Assembly: GCA_030605805.1 (NCBI GenBank)
Contig: JAUWHQ010000231.1
Coordinates: 1 to 27,026 of the forward strand
Reading direction: 5' to 3'
DNA: 27,026 bases
From: Methanosarcinales archaeon
GTDB lineage: Archaea > Halobacteriota > Methanosarcinia > Methanosarcinales > Methanogasteraceae
Position 1 is the first letter of the stretch. The number at the start of each line of letters is the position of its first letter. The notes under the pieces are model-generated. The model did not search any database and was not told the DNA's origin. It worked only from the letters and a program-made list of their open reading frames with translations. Below, piece after piece: positions 23,457 to 27,026 of this stretch. The translations under genes and the position numbers were made by a program.

Positions 23457-24389
23457 TTATGTCGAAGTCTCCGCCTCTTTCACCAGAGCGTCCCCCCCCT
23501 CTGCCGCAAGCGCATCCCCGACCCGGTGCGCGTGCATGGCATATCCATCCACCGGAATCGTCTCGTCCACCCGCACGTACCGCCTGCCATCCATCGAGAG
23601 CACCTCTGCCCGCACCCTGACTTCATCGACATCACAGTCAGCATCTCCGGCACCGCCAGCCATCTCTGCAAACGCCCCGATCGGTATGCTGCACCCGCCG
23701 CCAAGAACCCCGATGACGATCCGTTCGATCTCGGTCTCGATCCTTGTCTGGCGGTGGTCGAGCGTGCGCACCACCTCTTCTGCCTCTGAATCCCGAAGCG
23801 TCACGACCGCAATCGTGCCCTGATTGGCTGACGGAATAAACCGATCGGGATCGAGCCGTTCGAATCCGATGTCCCACCCCAGCCTGACAAGCCCGGCTTC
23901 TGCCAGCATAATCCCGTCGTAGACGCCGTCGCGCAATTTCCTCATGCGGGTGTTGATGTTGCCACGCAGGTCGGCGATCTCGAGATCGCTGCGGAAGCGT
24001 TTCATCTGGGCTATGCGGCGCATCGAGGATGTGCCGATGACTGCGCCGGCTGGCATGTCAGCAAGGCGCGTACCGTCTCGCGTGATCAGCACATCGCAGG
24101 GTGGATCACGCTTGAGGATTGCTGCGGTCACCAGTTTCTCGGGGCGGATTGTAGGAATGTCCTTCATCGAGTGGACCGCGATGTCGATCTCGCCGCCAAG
24201 CGAGTGTTCATCGATCTCACGCACGAACACGCCGATGCCTGGCAGTTTGTGCAGCGGGTGGTCTGTGATCACATCACCGGACGTACTGATGGTGCGAATC
24301 TCTGTCTTGATGCCGGCACTGCGCAGACGCCCGGCAACGATCTCTGCCTGCGCAAGCGCAAGCATGCTTCCGCGTGTTCCAATGATCAT
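23457..24389 (-). CDS. hemC: Hydroxymethylbilane synthase (porphobilinogen deaminase)
   Basis: This 310-residue enzyme polymerises four porphobilinogens to hydroxymethylbilane, for siroheme, heme, F430 and cobamide synthesis. It shows GTRGSMLALAQAE, the catalytic Asp region EIDIAVHSMKDIPT, TSSMRRIAQMKR and DLRGNINTRMRKL. It also has FIPSANQGTIAV and the dipyrromethane-cofactor Cys in LGGGCSIPIGAF (about C233). Start ATG 24389 (MIIGTRGS); ATG 24392 is one codon earlier and cannot be excluded. TTTATG at about 24415-24420 may be the TATA box. A perfect 14-bp palindrome lies about 60 bases upstream. Confidence 0.94.
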   Translation of the reverse strand: MIIGTRGSMLALAQAEIVAGRLRSAGIKTEIRTISTSGDVITDHPLHKLPGIGVFVREIDEHSLGGEIDIAVHSMKDIPTIRPEKLVTAAILKRDPPCDVLITRDGTRLADMPAGAVIGTSSMRRIAQMKRFRSDLEIADLRGNINTRMRKLRDGVYDGIMLAEAGLVRLGWDIGFERLDPDRFIPSANQGTIAVVTLRDSEAEEVVRTLDHRQTRIETEIERIVIGVLGGGCSIPIGAFAEMAGGAGDADCDVDEVRVRAEVLSMDGRRYVRVDETIPVDGYAMHAHRVGDALAAEGGDALVKEAETST

Positions 24390-24450
24390 CATAAATAACA
24401 TCTGTTGCCCGCTATTGTGCATAAATGTTGTTTGCAACCCGCCCAAACGC

Positions 24451-24464
24451 TCTGGAGCTCCAGA
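24451..24464. promoter_or_regulatory. Perfect 14-bp palindrome upstream of hemC
   Basis: TCTGGAGCTCCAGA is its own reverse complement and lies 30-45 bases upstream of the presumed hemC TATA element. The symmetry suits a dimeric regulator. No regulator is identified. Confidence 0.4.
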
Positions 24465-24469
24465 AGAAT

Positions 24470-25033
24470 AACTCTCACTTTTTTCTCCATACCAATTTTC
24501 ATACCAACATTTTTAATTAAAAAATATGTATTTTCTTATTGATTGATACATAATATAATAAAAAATTAAAATTTTATATCAAAATTTTTTAGATTGTGCA
24601 TATTGTAATATTCATCTCATAGTTAATATAAAATCATTTTCCATCAAAATACCACCCCCGAATTGTACAACCCCACGTAACAAAAACCACGTGCAGGGAT
24701 AATGCCCCCTGCTGCTATCGATTTTGCGCCAGAGGTGCGCGGATCCGCCAATATGTTATGCGTTTAAGGGGTATGTTGTCGGCAGGAATGTGTCTATTCC
24801 TATAGTCTATGGAATGATCGAGGTGGCTCGATTATTTTCTCATAGAGAAATATAAAAATATTTTTGATCAAAATGGTGCGGTCATCAGATATTTTAGATA
24901 GTTATGTAAAAATATTATATTATAGCTTAATCACTAATTATTTAGCTATTTTAGCATAGAAGTATAATTTTTAAATGCAGAAATTTTGCGATCAGTATAT
25001 GTTAATTCTAAGTTAAATCAGAAAGTGAGAGTT
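24470..25033. other. AT-rich non-coding region bounded by a 12-bp inverted repeat
   Basis: No gene can be supported between hemC and pyrF. Two strongly AT-rich blocks (about 24480-24650 and 24840-25020) enclose a GC-richer island (24655-24850). AACTCTCACTTT (24470-24481) and AAAGTGAGAGTT (25022-25033) are exact reverse complements at the two edges. No Orc1/Cdc6 gene or recognisable origin box is present, so I do not call an origin. Confidence 0.5.
24655..24870. ncRNA. Candidate structured non-coding RNA in the AT-rich region
   Basis: The island contains four hairpins: GCAGGG/CCCTGC (24693-24698 with 24707-24712), ATTCC/GGAAT (24796-24800 with 24811-24815), ATCGA/TCGAT (24817-24821 with 24828-24832) and TTTCTC/GAGAAA (24836-24841 with 24845-24850). 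The last leads into an A/T tract. TATA-like elements occur on both sides: TTAATATAAAATC at 24623-24635 for the plus strand and TTTTTATATTTC on the minus strand near 24850-24861. The strand is undecided. I do not recognise a known family (not SRP, RNase P or a riboswitch that I can identify). Confidence 0.35.
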
Positions 25034-25136
25034 GGGAAGTGCAGGGCAGGGTATAGGTAGGGTAAGTGATCGGCGGAGTGAATTACGACGTGAGGCGAGT
25101 GAAGTGAAGTGAGTATGTGTTTAGCTGAGGCGAAAA

Positions 25137-25258
25137 AACCACGAGATTTCACGAGATTGACACAAGAAGATGTAGCACATTACAAGATAGCGATATGTTT
25201 GCATTTCATATCCTGCCTCATCATATTTTCTCGTGGAAATCTGTGCAATCTTGTGGTT
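25137..25258. repeat. 122-bp inverted-repeat element built of ~10-bp units
   Basis: The left arm (25137-25166) starts AACCACGAGATTTCACGAG, and the reverse complement of the right arm (25228-25258) starts AACCACAAGATTGCACAG. Each arm is a short tandem run of CAC(G/A)AGATT-like units of 10-11 bases. The arms enclose about 60 unique bases. This type of 'CCAC.AGATT.CAC.GATT' intergenic repeat recurs in many environmental genomes. It lies between the AT-rich region and pyrF and may fold as a long hairpin or be a miniature mobile element. Confidence 0.6.
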
Positions 25259-25320
25259 CTAAACACACGTTTTTTGAGAATCATGCGACAACTGAGGAGC
25301 AATAAAATCGCAAACAATAA

Positions 25321-26034
25321 GTGGATAAAAAGATCAAGATACGCGAAGGACGTGATGACATAAGCAGACTGAAAAAAGAACCCGGGATCATGGTGGCTTA
25401 TGATATGGAGGACGCAGCCTCTGCAATCCGCATGGCAGAGGAACTGGGCGGCGCAGAAGGGAATTTCGCAATCAAGATCGGGAGACCTCTTGAGATGCAG
25501 ACCGGAAAGGAGATTATCTCGAGAATCAGGGACGCTACAGATATCCCGATCGTCTACGACGGTAAGATTGCCGACATCCCCTACATCAGCGCAAAGATAG
25601 CGGAGATCGCCTACGATGCAGGCGCAGACGCCGTCATCATGCATGCGTTCGTAGGCATGGACGCCGTGCGCGAGGTTGTAAACCTGAAGAAGGGCGACGT
25701 GATCACGGTCATCGAGATGACGCACCCCGGTTCGGTCGAATACCTTGAACCGGTGTCAGAGAAACTCATCAGGAAGACATCCGAGATCGGGGTTGACGGG
25801 GTGGTTCTGCCTGCCACGCGTCCCGGACGGGTCAGGCAGCTTTCAGAACTGCTCGATGGTGAGACCTACATCATATCCCCTGGGATCCGCGCACAGGGCG
25901 CAGAACCCGGAGACGCGATCATCAACGGATCCGACTACGAGGTCGTCGGAAGAGCGATCTACCAGTCAGAAAACCCGAAAAAGTCGGCAGAACAGATTTA
26001 CAGAGAGATCATCGATCGGCTGGGGGGTGTCTGA
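25321..26034 (+). CDS. pyrF: Orotidine-5'-phosphate decarboxylase
   Basis: This 237-residue TIM-barrel enzyme performs the last step of UMP synthesis. The catalytic D-x-K-x-x-D appears as VYDGKIADIPY (D80, K82, D85). It is followed by GADAVIMHAFVG, VIEMTHPGSVEYL and the phosphate-binding end YIISPGIRAQGAEPGD and YEVVGRAIYQSENP. Lys82 between two Asp fits decarboxylase rather than hexulose-phosphate synthase. GTG 25321 is used; the only good alternative, ATG at M24, would cut into the barrel. AATAAAATC at 25300-25308 is a possible TATA box. pyrE follows after two bases, so the last two steps of UMP synthesis form an operon. Confidence 0.9.
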   Translation: MDKKIKIREGRDDISRLKKEPGIMVAYDMEDAASAIRMAEELGGAEGNFAIKIGRPLEMQTGKEIISRIRDATDIPIVYDGKIADIPYISAKIAEIAYDAGADAVIMHAFVGMDAVREVVNLKKGDVITVIEMTHPGSVEYLEPVSEKLIRKTSEIGVDGVVLPATRPGRVRQLSELLDGETYIISPGIRAQGAEPGDAIINGSDYEVVGRAIYQSENPKKSAEQIYREIIDRLGGV

Positions 26035-26036
26035 TA

Positions 26037-26723
26037 GTGAAACAGCATCAGTTGGATTTTTTGCTGCACCTGCTTGAATCACGCGCAATCAAATTCGGAG
26101 AGTTCAGACTGAAGAGCGGGAGGATCTCGCCGTATTACGTCAACATCGCTACTGCGATCAACAGCGGCAGAGGGGCGTCGAAGACCACGGATGCATACAT
26201 CGCCGAGATCGTAAATGGTGCGGTCGGAACCGATTTTGATTATATACACGGTCCCGCATACAAGGGAATCCCGCTTTCGGCGCTGATCGCAGAGAAACTC
26301 TGGGACCGCGATGGCATCGATCTGCGCTGGGGCTACGACCGGAAGGAAGCGAAGCGGTACGGAGACCCGGCAGACCGGGATATCGTCGGCGACCTCCGGG
26401 ACGGAGATGCCGTGCTGATGGTGGATGATGTGGTTGTAACAGGGAAGACAAAGATCGATAACTGGGAGAAACTAACCGGTTACCGGAGCAAGTTGAGTCC
26501 GAAAGGCATCCTGATCGCTGTGGACCGGCAGGAGGTTGATGAAAATGGGAACAACACCACTGAAATCTTAAGAGATGCTGGCATGGAGGTGTATTCCGTG
26601 CTCAGGATTACAGAGATCTTCGGGTTTCTGCTGAACAGGACGATTGGTGGGACGGTGTATGTGGACGATCAGATAAAAGCGGCGTTCGATGAGTATTTTA
26701 AAGAGTATGGGGTGGATGTTTAG
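26037..26723 (+). CDS. pyrE: Orotate phosphoribosyltransferase (long form)
   Basis: This 228-residue type I phosphoribosyltransferase makes OMP from orotate and PRPP. It has FRLKSGRISPYYVNI near the N-terminus, GPAYKGIPLSALIAEKL and the catalytic flexible loop GYDRKEAKRYGDPADRD. The PRPP motif is AVLMVDDVVVTGKTK (D130, D131), and SPKGILIAVDRQE follows. At 228 residues it resembles the longer bacterial/eukaryotic-type OPRTs more than the roughly 180-residue form of many archaea. The GTG start at 26037 lies two bases after the pyrF stop, with a GGGGGGTG ribosome site inside pyrF. Confidence 0.92.
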   Translation: MKQHQLDFLLHLLESRAIKFGEFRLKSGRISPYYVNIATAINSGRGASKTTDAYIAEIVNGAVGTDFDYIHGPAYKGIPLSALIAEKLWDRDGIDLRWGYDRKEAKRYGDPADRDIVGDLRDGDAVLMVDDVVVTGKTKIDNWEKLTGYRSKLSPKGILIAVDRQEVDENGNNTTEILRDAGMEVYSVLRITEIFGFLLNRTIGGTVYVDDQIKAAFDEYFKEYGVDV

Positions 26724-26777
26724 TGTTACGGTAATCACATCTAAATACCATGGAACAACCCCATCATAAACACTATA

Positions 26778-27026
26778 ATGCTCCCTCCCCCCATCAAAGG
26801 TCACCTGCAGGTCGCATCCGCAGCTATCCTCTTCGGCACAATCGGAATTTTCGTAAGCCTTACAAGCCAGATGCCCATTGGTTCCATCATCTTCTACCGG
26901 CTGCTCTTCGGAATCATCGCAATTGCACTCTTCTTCGCATGTTGTGGCAGGCTTGATGAATTGCGTCTTAAGGAAAAAAGGCAATACCTCTTCTTACTGG
27001 GCATCTTCCAGGCAGGCACCATGCTC
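26778..27026 (+). CDS. EamA/DMT-family transporter, N-terminal part (runs off the window)
   Basis: The first 83 codons are present and the gene continues past the edge. The N-terminus has the EamA pattern: a first helix GHLQVASAAILFGTIGIF with the family's 'G...FGT.G' glycines, then a second helix after PIGSIIFYRLLFGIIAIALF (the 'R..FG' signature), a short loop, and the start of a third helix (YLFLLGIFQAG). Full-length members have ten helices and export metabolites or drugs, so the substrate cannot be inferred. ATG 26778 has no clear ribosome site; CTAAATACC at 26742-26750 is a possible TATA box about 30 bases upstream. Confidence 0.82.
   Translation, partial: MLPPPIKGHLQVASAAILFGTIGIFVSLTSQMPIGSIIFYRLLFGIIAIALFFACCGRLDELRLKEKRQYLFLLGIFQAGTML

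Noticed and set aside
24480..25020. AT-rich region as a replication origin
   Set aside because: No Orc1/Cdc6 gene and no recognisable origin recognition boxes are visible; AT-richness alone is not enough.
25021..25110. Resemblance of G-rich words (GGTAGGGTA) to 5418-5429 and, weakly, 12095-12105
   Set aside because: The shared words are short and of low complexity; I could not extend them to a convincing repeat.

Overview
The window is a piece of chromosome from a methanogen-type euryarchaeon (methanogen, ANME or alkanotroph lineage of the Halobacteriota; I cannot fix the genus). Reasons: an archaeal 23S rRNA, the archaea-specific tRNA methylase aTrm56, archaeal Toprim DnaG, Nob1 with a zinc ribbon, uS15, the methanofuran enzyme MfnF, methanogenesis marker protein 8, a PGF-CTERM surface protein, a tRNA without encoded CCA, and TATA boxes about 25 bases before many starts.

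Layout. 1-3140 (minus strand): 23S rRNA (its 3' end lies outside), aTrm56 and tRNA-Ser(CGA). 3190-5380: a small PGF-CTERM secreted protein, an isocitrate/isopropylmalate dehydrogenase, and a phasin-like plus SAP-like small-gene pair. 5520-6450: a HepT/MntA toxin-antitoxin pair. 6616-9165: threonine synthase, then a four-CBS-domain protein behind a repeat-rich leader. 9166-9730: no confident gene, but two inverted-repeat structures. 9732-12005: a two-gene operon for a secreted, membrane-anchored surface protein and a membrane protein with an acidic tail. 12360-14842: a collapsed MinD-type ATPase, an MBL-fold protein, a radical SAM protein, and a PIN toxin with a small partner, followed by a decayed copy of the radical SAM 3' end. 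15025-16833 (minus): a possible small membrane ORF, nob1 and mfnF. 16845-19117 (plus): YggU/DUF167, a small Toprim protein and DnaG, ended by a strong hairpin/T-tract terminator. 19193-24389 (minus): methanogenesis marker 8, DNA polymerase IV, a Re-citrate/homocitrate-synthase-type enzyme, uS15 and hydroxymethylbilane synthase. 24390-25320: AT-rich non-coding DNA holding a GC-richer, hairpin-rich island and a 122-base inverted-repeat element. 25321-27026 (plus): pyrF, pyrE and the start of an EamA transporter.

Most genes are housekeeping: RNA maturation (aTrm56, Nob1, DnaG/exosome, Toprim), C1-carrier biosynthesis (MfnF), amino acid, TCA, tetrapyrrole and pyrimidine synthesis. The accessory content is concentrated in two toxin-antitoxin modules. 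Each is bracketed by a duplicated fragment of the neighbouring housekeeping gene: 20 bases of the dehydrogenase start around HepT/MntA, and about 110 bases of the radical SAM tail around the PIN module. Together with the collapsed MinD gene and the structured AT-rich island, these are the points most worth a second look.
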